Source: Chryseolinea serpens (GTDB lineage Bacteria > Bacteroidota > Bacteroidia > Cytophagales > Cyclobacteriaceae). From it: DNA of 64,000 nt. Positions 28,078 to 37,745 of this stretch are shown here, piece after piece. Where the stretch lies: contig NZ_FQWQ01000001.1 of NCBI RefSeq assembly GCF_900129725.1, positions 2,480,001 through 2,544,000 of the forward strand, read 5' to 3'. Under the pieces are notes generated by a model, which was not told the DNA's origin, searched no databases, and saw nothing but the letters and a program-made list of their open reading frames with translations. Positions within the stretch are counted from its first letter, which is position 1. Each line of letters starts with the position of its first letter. The position numbers and the translations under genes are program-made.

Positions 28078-29436
28078 CTATTTTACAAACACTTCATCGT
28101 TGTCGGCCACATACATGCGGGTGCTTTCTGTGTATTCTCCGCCGTTGGGGTCTTTGTATTTCAGATCCAGATAGAATGCCCTGTAGCCCGACGGTGGGAA
28201 GGGTTGGGTTGACGTGATCACAGGTGTCTTCTTTTTCAGCATCAGGCTTTTGCCCGTCCACTTGTCGTTGCGAAAATCCGTGTCGGGCGATTCGGTGGTC
28301 CACAGGATGGCGTCGATCAATTGATCGGGGGTTGCTTTCACGCTGAGGGTGATGCCTTTCTTGGAATACGTTAACGTGGGTGTGCACAACGGGTAGGGTG
28401 TATGCATCAGGGTCTCTCCAAAAAAGGCGCTCAAGGCGGTGAGGGCTTGTTTCTTGTCGCCAAGGTCATGCCCCACGTTGGGAACGTAGTGCACAAAGTT
28501 CTGGCCTGGGATGCTGTCGATGTAGTGCTTGATGGCGTCTACGGTCCAGTACTCGTCGTTCGTTCCCATGAAGAGCATCTTGGGCATGGTCAGTTTCTTG
28601 CGGTAGGAATATGGATCGACCATGGTGTTGATGGCCTCGCCCTTTTCGGAACGCGCCGTTTGTGGAATGCCCAGCTTCACATAGTCTTCGATCTGCTCGC
28701 TATAGGCCTTCCACATTTTGATCTGGTAGTCGAGGTTGACCGGCATGTTGAGCACATCGATCACCATCGGCGCCATGGCGGCCACCCGCGGATCGCTGGC
28801 ACCCGTGAGCCACGTGGTCCAGCCACGCTTCGAAGCACCCGACACCAAAAAACGATTCACGTCATGTTGCAAGGTAGTTTTAGAAAACTCCTGCACGGCG
28901 TCCATCGCCCTGACGGCGCTCTTCACCATGGGGAAAAGCAGCGGCCAGGAATAGTCGCCGTCTTCTTTAAAATTGTGGAGCGTGAAAGAGATCAGCGCAT
29001 CTTCTTCGAGGTCGTTGAAGAGGGGTTGGTTGGGTGTCTGACGCAACACGGCCACGATGGCCTTGTTCTTGGTGGCGATGTCGGCCATCGATTTATTGAA
29101 GCCATCGTCGCGGCCTTTCATGTTGGGCAAACCTTTGTTGTTGCTTCCACCAGTGATGAAGAGGAGCGCGCCATCGTATTTGTTCTCTGCCGGCACCAGG
29201 ATCGTAAGCTGATGACTCCAGACAAATTCGTGCCATTGTTGGGAGACCAGGAGAAGGCTATACGTTTTTACATCGCCTAGTGTGTAGGTATCTTTTACTT
29301 CCCAGCGGTAGGTTTTGTCGCCATTGTTCAGGTAGCCTTGCAGGGCTGTGGAAGGTGTGAGTTGGGCTTGCAAGGCGTTTGTGCCCATGCAAAACAGGAG
29401 GAGTGTGAGGAGGGTGTTGGGGAGGAGGTGTTTCAT
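28078..29436 (-). CDS. PhoPQ-activated pathogenicity-related (PqaA-type) hydrolase
   Basis: A 452-residue secreted alpha/beta hydrolase (signal peptide ending LQAQ) of the PF10142 family. The nucleophile Ser202 sits in SGASKRGWTTWLTG, the Asp in GTNDEYWTVDA and the His in VGHDLG, so the triad is complete. The family is poorly characterised and is linked to glycan or envelope stress in several bacteria. It is the first gene after the SusD terminator and is translationally joined to the second GDPD gene. Confidence 0.88.
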   Translation of the reverse strand: MKHLLPNTLLTLLLFCMGTNALQAQLTPSTALQGYLNNGDKTYRWEVKDTYTLGDVKTYSLLLVSQQWHEFVWSHQLTILVPAENKYDGALLFITGGSNNKGLPNMKGRDDGFNKSMADIATKNKAIVAVLRQTPNQPLFNDLEEDALISFTLHNFKEDGDYSWPLLFPMVKSAVRAMDAVQEFSKTTLQHDVNRFLVSGASKRGWTTWLTGASDPRVAAMAPMVIDVLNMPVNLDYQIKMWKAYSEQIEDYVKLGIPQTARSEKGEAINTMVDPYSYRKKLTMPKMLFMGTNDEYWTVDAIKHYIDSIPGQNFVHYVPNVGHDLGDKKQALTALSAFFGETLMHTPYPLCTPTLTYSKKGITLSVKATPDQLIDAILWTTESPDTDFRNDKWTGKSLMLKKKTPVITSTQPFPPSGYRAFYLDLKYKDPNGGEYTESTRMYVADNDEVFVK

Positions 29437-29510
29437 GAAACGATGATTTTGATGGGTTGAATTTTAAGGATGATTTGGATTGTGGTCCTACTTTGTTTGT
29501 TGAGGCTGCT

Positions 29511-29546
29511 GCCCGCCTTCGCTAAGCTTCGGCGGGCGAAGCCCGC
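29511..29546. repeat. GC-rich palindromic element
   Basis: GCCCGCC (29511-29517), GGCGGGC (29531-29537) and GCCCGC (29541-29546) can pair in two alternative hairpins. The sequence resembles the short GC-rich repeats scattered between Bacteroidota genes. It lies between the PhoPQ-related gene and the SusD terminator. Confidence 0.55.
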
Positions 29547-29561
29547 GAAAGAGGTAAAAGA

Positions 29562-29592
29562 AAAATAGCGGAGATGGCTCCTCCGCTATTTT
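29562..29592 (-). terminator. Rho-independent terminator after susD (minus strand)
   Basis: A perfect 12-base stem (AAAATAGCGGAG with CTCCGCTATTTT, 29562-29573 and 29581-29592) with a 7-base loop. On the minus strand it is followed by TTTTTCTTTT. It lies 18 bases after the susD stop and should cut most transcripts of the susCD pair from the following hydrolase genes, leaving lower expression by read-through or requiring a separate promoter. Confidence 0.85.
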
Positions 29593-29610
29593 CAAAATTA
29601 CAGGTGCTAT

Positions 29611-31257
29611 TTAGTTCCAGGGTTTACCGGTGCCCTGAATTAGCCAAGGTTTGGACCATGCGCTATTCTTGCCGTCGGCTTGAGAGAAGCCGGTGACTTC
29701 GAGCCTGTCGATGGCGCTCGACGTGTTGTCGGCGTTGAGTCGGATCTCGGCTTGCATGTAGTAGAAACGTAGGGGCATTTTATCACGCTTGGCGGAAATG
29801 CCGGTTGCCAGATCGGGAAAGCCCGTGCGGCGGTAGTCGAACCATGACTCGGTGGCTACGGTCCAACTGGCGATCCATTTTTGTTCGATGATCAATTGTT
29901 GCAATTTCTCGAGCGACGCAGTTTTATCGAACTCCACCGCAGGTTGTGCAATGTAGTCGTCGTAGGCATCGGCCAGTCCCCACGTTTGGAGGGACGCAGC
30001 AATCGCGGCATTGTAGCGGTCGGCGGCCTCGTCTTTGTCGCCATCCATCAGGGCGGCTTCGGCCAAAATGAAGTGCACTTCGGCGGCGGAGATCAGGCGA
30101 GCCTTTAACAAGTCGCCATTTGCTTCCTGGTACATATCGCTCAGGAAAGACACATGCGGATTGTATGACAGTTGACCTGGCGTGGGGTTCATGTTGTAGG
30201 CAGAAGGCAATGCCGAGAAACTTGGAGGTATGCCCACATAGTCGGGATCGGTATCGATGATCACATCTTCTACTACATCAGGCGCCAGGTGACGCACTCC
30301 GTCAATGATCTCGTCTCCTCCAGGGAGCATCGTGTCATCGATAAAAAGCGGGATCTCGACCTTCTTTGCCCAGAGGTCAAGCCGGGGATCGTTCAGGGAT
30401 TGAAGCTTATCCACGAAGGTGGCGCACATTTTTATCCGGCGGAAGTTGCTGCCACTGGCATCATAGACCGAGTTGGAAGGCCACGAATCATCAGCATTGT
30501 GTCCCGCATAATCCATGACTGCATCGTCGCCAGGGTCTGTGATGATGGGAAATTGAGCAGGATCACTAACGATCTGATCAATGCCTGTCTTAGCATCGGA
30601 CGGCAGCTTGGAGGAGATGCGCAGGTAGTAGCGCAACATGAGGGAGTTGGCCATCTTGCGCCAAGCTAAGGCATTGCCGTCGAAGTACACGTCGACGTCA
30701 TTTTTGTAGCCGGGGTTCGCAGCGTCGAAGTCGGCCAGGAGTTGGTTGGCCGTTTTCAGGTCGGCGATGATGCCTTTGTAGATATCTTCCTGATTGTCAA
30801 ACTTAGCTTGTGAATTTTCGATGCCCGGTGTTTCGCCGTTCAGCGCTGCCGAGTAGGGTGCGTCGCCCCACAGGTCGGTGATCAATCCAAACATGAACGA
30901 CTTCATCGTCAATGCCACGCCTTGGTGAAATTTCGATTCCAGCTCCACACCACGGTCATAGACCAGCTTGTTGTTTCTGAGCACGCCATAATAGGTCGAC
31001 CAGCTCTGATCGTACCAGTTGTAGTCGTTGTGACTGTCGGCCCATGCGTCGTACTGCGTATGTTGCATCACACCGGCGATGTCGCCAAAGCCGAGGTTGG
31101 TATAAGCTTTGGCACCTTCCGTGAGCACCGTGGGCAGGATCAGGTCGGGGTTCACGTCGGTGGCCTCGATACCGTTGGGGTTCTTATTTACTTCGGTCAA
31201 ATCTTCGCAGGAAAAGAGTGCGAATACAACCAGGCATGCTATCAATCTTGTTTTCAT
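29611..31257 (-). CDS. SusD-like (SusD_2 type) glycan-binding lipoprotein
   Basis: A 548-residue lipoprotein (lipobox ALFSC, then EDLTEVNKNPNG). The start with NKNPNG and ILPTVLTEGAK, and the segments LMLRYYLRISSK and EVHFILAEAALMDG, are typical of the SusD_2 branch (PF12771), which differs from the RagB type of PUL A. It is the surface receptor of the SusC protein encoded 20 bases upstream. Confidence 0.93.
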   Translation of the reverse strand: MKTRLIACLVVFALFSCEDLTEVNKNPNGIEATDVNPDLILPTVLTEGAKAYTNLGFGDIAGVMQHTQYDAWADSHNDYNWYDQSWSTYYGVLRNNKLVYDRGVELESKFHQGVALTMKSFMFGLITDLWGDAPYSAALNGETPGIENSQAKFDNQEDIYKGIIADLKTANQLLADFDAANPGYKNDVDVYFDGNALAWRKMANSLMLRYYLRISSKLPSDAKTGIDQIVSDPAQFPIITDPGDDAVMDYAGHNADDSWPSNSVYDASGSNFRRIKMCATFVDKLQSLNDPRLDLWAKKVEIPLFIDDTMLPGGDEIIDGVRHLAPDVVEDVIIDTDPDYVGIPPSFSALPSAYNMNPTPGQLSYNPHVSFLSDMYQEANGDLLKARLISAAEVHFILAEAALMDGDKDEAADRYNAAIAASLQTWGLADAYDDYIAQPAVEFDKTASLEKLQQLIIEQKWIASWTVATESWFDYRRTGFPDLATGISAKRDKMPLRFYYMQAEIRLNADNTSSAIDRLEVTGFSQADGKNSAWSKPWLIQGTGKPWN

Positions 31258-31277
31258 AATACGTTCGTGGTTATGCC

Positions 31278-34200
31278 TTAAAATGTGAGACTCAATTTAA
31301 ATCCTGTGGAAACGGTCCAGGGGTTCACGTTGTAGCGCTCGATGCCTTGCTTGAACGGCGAGTTATTTCCCTGTTGATTTCCCTCCGGCTGAAAGGCCAG
31401 CTCCGGATCCACGCCGATCTTGGCTTTGGTCCACAGCATTAGGTTGCGTGCATACAGCGAGAAGCTGGCATTTTGAAGTCCAAGTGCATTTACAAAAGTC
31501 TTTGGCAATTGATATCCCAGGGATATTTCGCGCAGTTTGATGAATGATGCATCGAAAGTGGCGGGTTTCATAAAGCCCCAAGGATAGTTGTCGGAAAAGG
31601 GAATGTATTTGGTGTCTGGGCCACCGAGGTTCTCCGTGTAGCCCGTGATGTTTCCATTCGCATCGTATTGCGCGATGACGCCAGGATTGAACACGCCATC
31701 GTTAAGAGTCACATTATCTCCAAGGTCACCCAGGGGATGTCCACCATATTCCGGGCCGGGTCCGCCCACGATGTGAAAACCATTGGTGATGTATTTGTCA
31801 GCATTGGCCACCAGATAGTCGCGCAGCGCATCGCCTGTCATGCTGCCCGGGTTGATCAGTTGGTCGAGCCAGCGCTGTGTTTTAAGATCCGATTCGGCGT
31901 AGCGATAGGTTTGCGAAATGAACTGACCGCCTTGGCGCCAATCGAACGAAAGGTTTAGCGTGAACGCCTTGTACGACAACGTCGATTGCATACCCATCAA
32001 AAAGTCTGGGTTGTAGTTTCCAATCTTGTTCTTGGTGTCGCCGGCACTCACACTCTGCCACGATCCTTCGTCATCCAGCAACGGGTAGCCATAGTAAGGC
32101 GAATTTTTGTCTTCTACAGTTACCAGTTTTGAATCGTAGAGGTCGCCGATCGTTTCACCTACATACGTCCAAGACCCACCTTTTCCGTCCGTCCAGAAAG
32201 TGTAAAATTTATCACCACCCGACAGCTCCATCAGCTTGGTGCGATTACGGCTATAGTTCAGGTTGACATCCCATCGCCAATTGCCATTCTCCACAACAGT
32301 AGCACCAACGCTTAACTCAATCCCTTTGCTGACCAAAAGGCCTGAATTGACCTTGCGTGTTTCAAATCCACTGGACGGCGCCAACGCAGTCGGGAAGATC
32401 TGGTTGCGGCTGTCCATTTTGTAATAAGTTCCCTCAAAGCGTAGTCGGTTGTTGAAAAGGCCGGCTTCCAGGCCAAATTCAGACGTGGTGAGCATCTCAG
32501 GCTTCAAGTTTGAAGTCAGTAGGTTCGGTGATTTACCACTCCGGGGGATGCCATTCCACGCCGTATAGGGATCCAGTATGTTATACAGTTGATAAGGATT
32601 AGTATCGTTACCCACCTTTGAAATTGCAGCCCGAACCTTCAACATGCTGAGTTCGTCGGAAATGTGAACCATCTCGTTCACCAACGCACTTAAAGACGCA
32701 GAGGGATAAAAATACGAGCGGCTTTCCGGCGGGAGGGTGCTCGACCAGTCGTTACGCGCCGTCACATCCAAATAAATCATATCCTTGTATCCGAGCGTGG
32801 AGGTACCATAGACACTATAGATGGATTTCTTATTGCGATTGCTACTATACTCAAGATTGTCTGTAGCGATATTCTGAATAGTGTACAAACCCGGTATGAC
32901 CAAGCCCGTACCTGCTTTGCTCGCATTGGACACGCCGCCGTAGTCTTGATGCATGGCATTACCCCCTGCCGACACGCTGAGATGAAACTGGCCGATGTCT
33001 TTTTTATAAGTCGCCAGGAAATCGGCGTTGCGTTCCAGGCGATCCAGGTCGATGATACCATACGCGCCACGCGGTTCGCCGGTGTAGCTGTTGGCGATCT
33101 TCGTTTCACGTTGCTCTTTATAGGTGTCGAGTGAATAACGACCAAACACCGTGATGTCCTTCGTGATCTCCCAGTCGAGTTTCACGTTTCCGTAAACACG
33201 GTCGCGCACAAAACTGTTGTTCACTTCGTTCGCTAAAAAGTAAGGGTTGTTGTATTCTCCTGCACCATCGTCTTGAGTGAGTTGTTGCAAACCTTCTTTT
33301 CCTTTCACCCAATAATTCTTCATGTCGCGAATGTCGATGTGAGGTGAAACATAATAGGCCCATTGGATCGGATTGGTCCCCCGGTTCCCGGCGGGCCGGT
33401 TGTTGGAATTGCTCCGGGTGAAGTCGATGTTGGTGCTGAAGCGAACTTTGTTTGAGATCTTTACCGCCGTATTGAAGTCCAGCGTATTTCTAAACAAATC
33501 CGAGTTGGGCACGATGCCGCGGTTGCTCATGTTGGTGTAGGACAAGCGATACGTGAGCAGGTCGCTGCTGTTGGACACCGACACCGTGTTCGTAGAAGTG
33601 ATGCCCGTGCGCACAAAATTCTTCACGTTGTTTGGATGCGAGGTCAGCAAGGTTGGGATCTTGTTTCCATCGGCGTCCACAGGGCTGTTCCATTGAATGG
33701 CCTTGTAGCCCTGGTCGAGTCGCGGACCGACACCGGCCACGGTTCCTTCATCGATCGTGAGTGTTCCCGACGGATTGGCATCCGGCGTATAGGGCCGCAC
33801 ACCCACGGCATATTTATCGTGGAAGTCCAGGAACTTGTAAGGGACATCGAAGGTATTGTTGGTGGAAACGTTCACCGTTAGTTTCTTGGCCTTCGCGCCC
33901 GTCTTCGTCGTGATCATGACCACACCGTTTCCTGCGCGCGAACCATACAACGCTGCGGCGGCACCACCTTTCAACACGGAGACCGATTCGATGTTGTCGG
34001 GGTTCAAGTCGGCAATGGCGTTGCCATAATCGACGCGGTTATCCGAACCGATAGCGCTCACGTTTTGGATTGAGTTGTTCAGTGGCACGCCGTCCACGAC
34101 AAACAACGGTTGGTTGTTGGTGAGCGATTTGGCACCACGGATCACCATGTTCACCGACGAGCCAGGACCGCCCGTAGAAGAAATGGTCACGCCGGGAACA

Positions 34201-34676
34201 CGGCCCGCCAAACTGTTGAGCACGTTTTCCTGCGGAATGCGGTTCAGATCGTTCCCATTCACGCGACCCACCGAGTAGCCCAGGGAGCGTTCATCGCGTT
34301 TGATACCCAATGCCGTCACCACCACTTCATCGAGCGACTCGGTGTTGGGTTGCAACACGACGTCGATGGTGGTTCGATCGCCGATCGATACTTCCTGGGT
34401 GGTATAGCCGATGTAGGAAAACACGATCACCGCGTTGTTGTCGGAGGCGGTGATGGAATATTTTCCATCCGCATCGGTGATCGTACCCACCTGCGTTCCT
34501 TTCAGGTAAATGTTCACGCCGGGGAGCGAGCTTCCATCGTCGGCAGAAGTGACTTTGCCAGTCACCGTCACGTCAACGGGTGCGCTGGCGAAGGCACTGC
34601 CGGCCAGCAGCATCATGCAACAGGAGAATAGGTAGCTCCTGCATTTTTTCTGTAGACTGTAAAATTTCTCATTCAT
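31278..34676 (-). CDS. SusC/RagA TonB-linked outer-membrane transporter (PUL B)
   Basis: A 1132-residue barrel protein counted from the ATG at 34676 (an upstream extension to 34757 lacks coding character and precedes a normal signal sequence MNEKFYSLQKKCRSYLFS). Order: signal peptide ending FASAP, carboxypeptidase-like domain (VTGKVTSADDGSSLPGVNIYLKG), TonB box (ESLDEVVVTALGIKR), plug with LAGRVPGVTI, then the barrel with a C-terminal aromatic (LSLTF). It is the pore for the oligosaccharide caught by the SusD_2 protein. The promoter region carries box B of the shared regulatory motif. Confidence 0.96.
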   Translation of the reverse strand: MNEKFYSLQKKCRSYLFSCCMMLLAGSAFASAPVDVTVTGKVTSADDGSSLPGVNIYLKGTQVGTITDADGKYSITASDNNAVIVFSYIGYTTQEVSIGDRTTIDVVLQPNTESLDEVVVTALGIKRDERSLGYSVGRVNGNDLNRIPQENVLNSLAGRVPGVTISSTGGPGSSVNMVIRGAKSLTNNQPLFVVDGVPLNNSIQNVSAIGSDNRVDYGNAIADLNPDNIESVSVLKGGAAAALYGSRAGNGVVMITTKTGAKAKKLTVNVSTNNTFDVPYKFLDFHDKYAVGVRPYTPDANPSGTLTIDEGTVAGVGPRLDQGYKAIQWNSPVDADGNKIPTLLTSHPNNVKNFVRTGITSTNTVSVSNSSDLLTYRLSYTNMSNRGIVPNSDLFRNTLDFNTAVKISNKVRFSTNIDFTRSNSNNRPAGNRGTNPIQWAYYVSPHIDIRDMKNYWVKGKEGLQQLTQDDGAGEYNNPYFLANEVNNSFVRDRVYGNVKLDWEITKDITVFGRYSLDTYKEQRETKIANSYTGEPRGAYGIIDLDRLERNADFLATYKKDIGQFHLSVSAGGNAMHQDYGGVSNASKAGTGLVIPGLYTIQNIATDNLEYSSNRNKKSIYSVYGTSTLGYKDMIYLDVTARNDWSSTLPPESRSYFYPSASLSALVNEMVHISDELSMLKVRAAISKVGNDTNPYQLYNILDPYTAWNGIPRSGKSPNLLTSNLKPEMLTTSEFGLEAGLFNNRLRFEGTYYKMDSRNQIFPTALAPSSGFETRKVNSGLLVSKGIELSVGATVVENGNWRWDVNLNYSRNRTKLMELSGGDKFYTFWTDGKGGSWTYVGETIGDLYDSKLVTVEDKNSPYYGYPLLDDEGSWQSVSAGDTKNKIGNYNPDFLMGMQSTLSYKAFTLNLSFDWRQGGQFISQTYRYAESDLKTQRWLDQLINPGSMTGDALRDYLVANADKYITNGFHIVGGPGPEYGGHPLGDLGDNVTLNDGVFNPGVIAQYDANGNITGYTENLGGPDTKYIPFSDNYPWGFMKPATFDASFIKLREISLGYQLPKTFVNALGLQNASFSLYARNLMLWTKAKIGVDPELAFQPEGNQQGNNSPFKQGIERYNVNPWTVSTGFKLSLTF

Positions 34677-34864
34677 GGGGAGATGGGGGTTAATATTCAG
34701 AGTTAGTTTTTGCGTTTCGAGATCGTATTGTTCTTGTTGGCATTGAAAAAAGGGCAATTTTTTTCAACTGATCTTCCGTTTTGGCAACCCTCCCTTTCTG
34801 CTCCAATTCCGGCAACTGCAGGATGCTTATCTAAAGCTGGTCATTAATTGTGTGCAGTGTGCTC

Positions 34865-34974
34865 GCATTTTGCGTCAACCGAGGTGGGGTTTGCGCAAGA
34901 GTGCGATATTTAATACGCTCTTAATATAATGATTTTCAAATCTTTACAATAGCCTCAACGATTACGCAAAATGC
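34865..34974. repeat. Widely spaced 11-base inverted repeat
   Basis: GCATTTTGCGT (34865-34875) and ACGCAAAATGC (34964-34974) are exact reverse complements, 88 bases apart, around the regulatory box B. Each arm contains a TGCGT/ACGCA half-site like those of the box. Looping between regulator dimers would be one explanation. Hairpin formation over 88 bases is less likely. Confidence 0.6.
34884..34919 (-). promoter_or_regulatory. Shared box, copy B (upstream of susC)
   Basis: On the minus strand this reads AGCGT, 18 bases, GCGCAAACCCCACC. It matches the consensus TGCGY, 17 bases, RCGCAAAAYCCCAC of the other copies except for one extra spacer base and one changed arm base. No -7-like element is found at the usual 22-base distance, so this copy may act at another range. 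Likely site for an activator of the susCD genes. Confidence 0.5.
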
Positions 34975-35102
34975 TCCTTCGTCCCGTGCAGCGATGGGCT
35001 GAAAGCAGCCTCCAACGGTTCATTCAATCGGATGTTGATCTATCAGGCCACTGCGCCCGGAAAGGCGATGGCGGGATGTGGCGAGGGAGGTACAAAATCT
35101 CA

Positions 35103-37724
35103 TCATTCAAGCGACACGTTCACCCGGTGACTGGCTTTACCAGCGTCATCAAAGCTTTTCAAGGCCACCGGCCCCTTTACAACAACAGGTTTTGTGTAGT
35201 GGGGTGAGGCTAGGGTGGGTTCGGTTCCGTCTGTCGTATAATGTATGGTCAGTCCGGGATATTCTACGTTTGCCCTCAACTCACCATTGTCAATGATGGC
35301 ACCCGGCGGTGGAACGCGATAGTTGTAGCCGCTATTCAAATAATGAAGACGCGGCAGTTCCCGTTTGCCCAGGCGGTTGGCAAAAACATTCCATCCGTCG
35401 CGGATCAGCTTTTCGCGTTGCGTTTTGTCGGCTACGGTTTCCCACGGGCGTTCGGCTGCCCAGGCGCTTTCGGCAAAGCCCACCAGTTTGGGAAGCATGT
35501 AGTATTCCAGCATGTCGCGGCCCTTCACGGTTTCGCACCACACCTGGGCTTCCAGGCCGAGGATATTTTTGCGGGCTTGAGGTTTCAGATGTTCTACGAT
35601 GATCTTGTTCTTTTCATATACGTTCACCGCTTCCAGGTCGAGTTTTTGACCCAATGAATTTTTCTTCGTCGTCTTGAACATATCGTAAGGGGCAAAGGTC
35701 CAGCTGTGCCGGGTATCGACAAATCCGGCCCAATACAGACCGGGCTCCTGGGGATCTTTGCTATAGGCCAAATCAAAATAGAAGTTGGACACGTTACACA
35801 ACACCACCTTGTAGCCCGCGTTGGCCAATCGATAGCCCAGGTCGGGATAGTCGAAAATGTTGTTCCAGATAAAGGGCACTACATTGGCGTCGACAAACTC
35901 GGCGTTGGGTTCGTATTTCCCATCGCCCTTTTTCGCCAGCGCCACTTCCTCCCATCCATCGAGTTGAAGGTTCCGCGACTTTAGCCGCTTCACCAACTCG
36001 CTCAGGAAATAGGTTTGCAGATTTTTGGGATCCTTTATTTCGGGGTGCAGGCGCATCAATTCCAGGGCCATGGGCGATTTTGTCCACGCGCCTTCGGGCA
36101 CTTCGTCACCGCCTGTGTGAAACTCATCCAAGGTCAACCCTGCTTCCTTGTAGAGCGCAGCAATTTCGTCGGTCACTTTCTCATAAAAATGAAAGACCGA
36201 TTCGCGCGCCACGCACACCACATTGTCCCGGTAGCCTTGCGCCGATTCGTAAACCGATCGGTCGTCGGGATCGATGAGACGGAATTCATTCGCTTCAACT
36301 TCCTTGCCCTCCCCCATCAATCGCTCATAGCGCGCTTCCATGGCTTTGATGGCCGCCCGCGCATGACCCGGAAAGTTCACCTCCGGAATGACCTTGATGT
36401 GACGCGCCGTGGCGTATTTCAATATCCCGATAAAATCTTCCCGTGAATAGTAGCCATGCCCATAGCGACCTTCCTCTTTTGAAAAAGGGCCCGAACCATA
36501 GGCCGGGTGCAGCGCCGGCGCTTCTTTGCCTGATGTATGTTGTCGTTGTGCACCCACTTCGGTCAACTCGGGCAGGTCTTTAATTTCCAGGCGCCATCCT
36601 TCGTCCTCTGTGGTATAGAAAAGAAAGCGGTTGATCTTGTAGAACGATAAAAGATCAAGGGTCCGCAAGATGGTTTCCTTGGTCTGGAAATTCCGGCTCA
36701 CGTCCAGGTGCAACCCCCGGAATGCAAAGCGTGGGGCATCCTTCACACGCAGGTTCGGCAACCGTAACGTACCAGATTTGTTTGCATAGGATTTTAACGG
36801 TATGCATGCGCGCAAACTCTGAATGCCATAGAATACGCCGGCGGCATCGCTTCCTGAAATATCAATGCCGTTGCCGGCGATGTTTAACGTGTAAGCTTCA
36901 TGCGTGACGCCGTTCACGGTGAGCGGCGCTTGCCGGAGTCGGATGGCTTTCCCCTGCGGAGGGTCTGGCAGTATTTTTAGATCCAGTCCTGTGGCCTCTT
37001 TCAAGGCCGCAGCCAGGTAAGCCGACTCTCCAGCCAAACCCTTCTCGAAATAAATACTCCATGTATGATCCATCTCGACGGAATCTTTATCCATCACCAA
37101 CGAAACCGGCGAAGGCACAATGGGGGTAACGGCGCTTGGAGAAATATCCGTTAAGTCAAGGCTGTTCTGGTATGCCAGCGCTGCCGTAGGGATTGGCTCC
37201 TCATCTTTTTCATTTCGGTTAACCTGGTCCGGACTGACAAAAGGCTTCCAGGTGTATTCGACGACGTTCACAATTTTCTTTTCCTTGCCCTCGTCATCAT
37301 AAAAAACAAAATATAAACCCAGGGGGCGGTCGGTTTCCTTGATCACTGCTTCCACGCCGCGGTAAGAAATATCTACCGACTTTCCCGGCAGCAGCGTGAA
37401 GCCTTTGTCTGGCCGTAGCGCATACCAGTCGCCATTGATGTGATGAAGGCGCGCGAACTGTTCGGTCTTGTTCTCGAGGATTCGCCGGGGTGCCAGGTTG
37501 AAAAAGAGCGCCCAATTTTTGTCATCCAATTCCAGATCACTGTGATTGGTCAGTTGGAAGCGGGCATCGAACACGTCCTTCTCATCGGTGAAATTGGTGA
37601 CCAACTCCCATCGCACGGCGATCTTGCCGGCGGTTTCCAGCGGGTTCTTTTTTTGCTGACAGGCCATGCCCGTCAGCAGGAGAAAGACAAGGCAAATGAG
37701 GTGGTGTCTCTTTGTAGCGTTCAT
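35103..37724 (-). CDS. Beta-N-acetylhexosaminidase, GH20
   Basis: An 873-residue lipoprotein (lipobox TGMAC). N-terminal carbohydrate-binding domain of chitobiase type (about 30-180), a short GH20b domain (about 200-320), then the GH20 TIM barrel (about 330-740) with the catalytic pair Asp540-Glu541 in FHTGGDEVPEG, and a small C-terminal domain with YTTDGTEPTL. It removes terminal GlcNAc or GalNAc by substrate-assisted catalysis at the cell surface. The gene starts about 20 bases after the stop of the NagX-type gene, so the two form one unit. Confidence 0.93.
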   Translation of the reverse strand: MNATKRHHLICLVFLLLTGMACQQKKNPLETAGKIAVRWELVTNFTDEKDVFDARFQLTNHSDLELDDKNWALFFNLAPRRILENKTEQFARLHHINGDWYALRPDKGFTLLPGKSVDISYRGVEAVIKETDRPLGLYFVFYDDEGKEKKIVNVVEYTWKPFVSPDQVNRNEKDEEPIPTAALAYQNSLDLTDISPSAVTPIVPSPVSLVMDKDSVEMDHTWSIYFEKGLAGESAYLAAALKEATGLDLKILPDPPQGKAIRLRQAPLTVNGVTHEAYTLNIAGNGIDISGSDAAGVFYGIQSLRACIPLKSYANKSGTLRLPNLRVKDAPRFAFRGLHLDVSRNFQTKETILRTLDLLSFYKINRFLFYTTEDEGWRLEIKDLPELTEVGAQRQHTSGKEAPALHPAYGSGPFSKEEGRYGHGYYSREDFIGILKYATARHIKVIPEVNFPGHARAAIKAMEARYERLMGEGKEVEANEFRLIDPDDRSVYESAQGYRDNVVCVARESVFHFYEKVTDEIAALYKEAGLTLDEFHTGGDEVPEGAWTKSPMALELMRLHPEIKDPKNLQTYFLSELVKRLKSRNLQLDGWEEVALAKKGDGKYEPNAEFVDANVVPFIWNNIFDYPDLGYRLANAGYKVVLCNVSNFYFDLAYSKDPQEPGLYWAGFVDTRHSWTFAPYDMFKTTKKNSLGQKLDLEAVNVYEKNKIIVEHLKPQARKNILGLEAQVWCETVKGRDMLEYYMLPKLVGFAESAWAAERPWETVADKTQREKLIRDGWNVFANRLGKRELPRLHYLNSGYNYRVPPPGAIIDNGELRANVEYPGLTIHYTTDGTEPTLASPHYTKPVVVKGPVALKSFDDAGKASHRVNVSLE

Positions 37725-37745
37725 ACAACCGGCCGCGACGGGTTA

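Larger units (their letters stand above)
34677..35102. other. 426-base gap upstream of susC
   Basis: I see no gene here. It holds the regulatory box B at 34884-34919 and an 11-base inverted repeat (34865-34875 and 34964-34974) listed separately. If transcription starts near box B, the leader to the susC start would be about 170-200 bases. No hairpin with T tract follows the GH20 gene. Confidence 0.6.

Noticed and set aside
29593-29600. Minus-strand TAATTTTG as a promoter for the hydrolase genes
   Set aside because: It matches the -7 consensus, but transcription from it would run straight into the terminator hairpin, so it is likely a chance match.
34677-34757. N-terminal extension of the second SusC gene
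   Set aside because: A complete signal sequence begins at the internal ATG 34676; the extra residues have no coding character.
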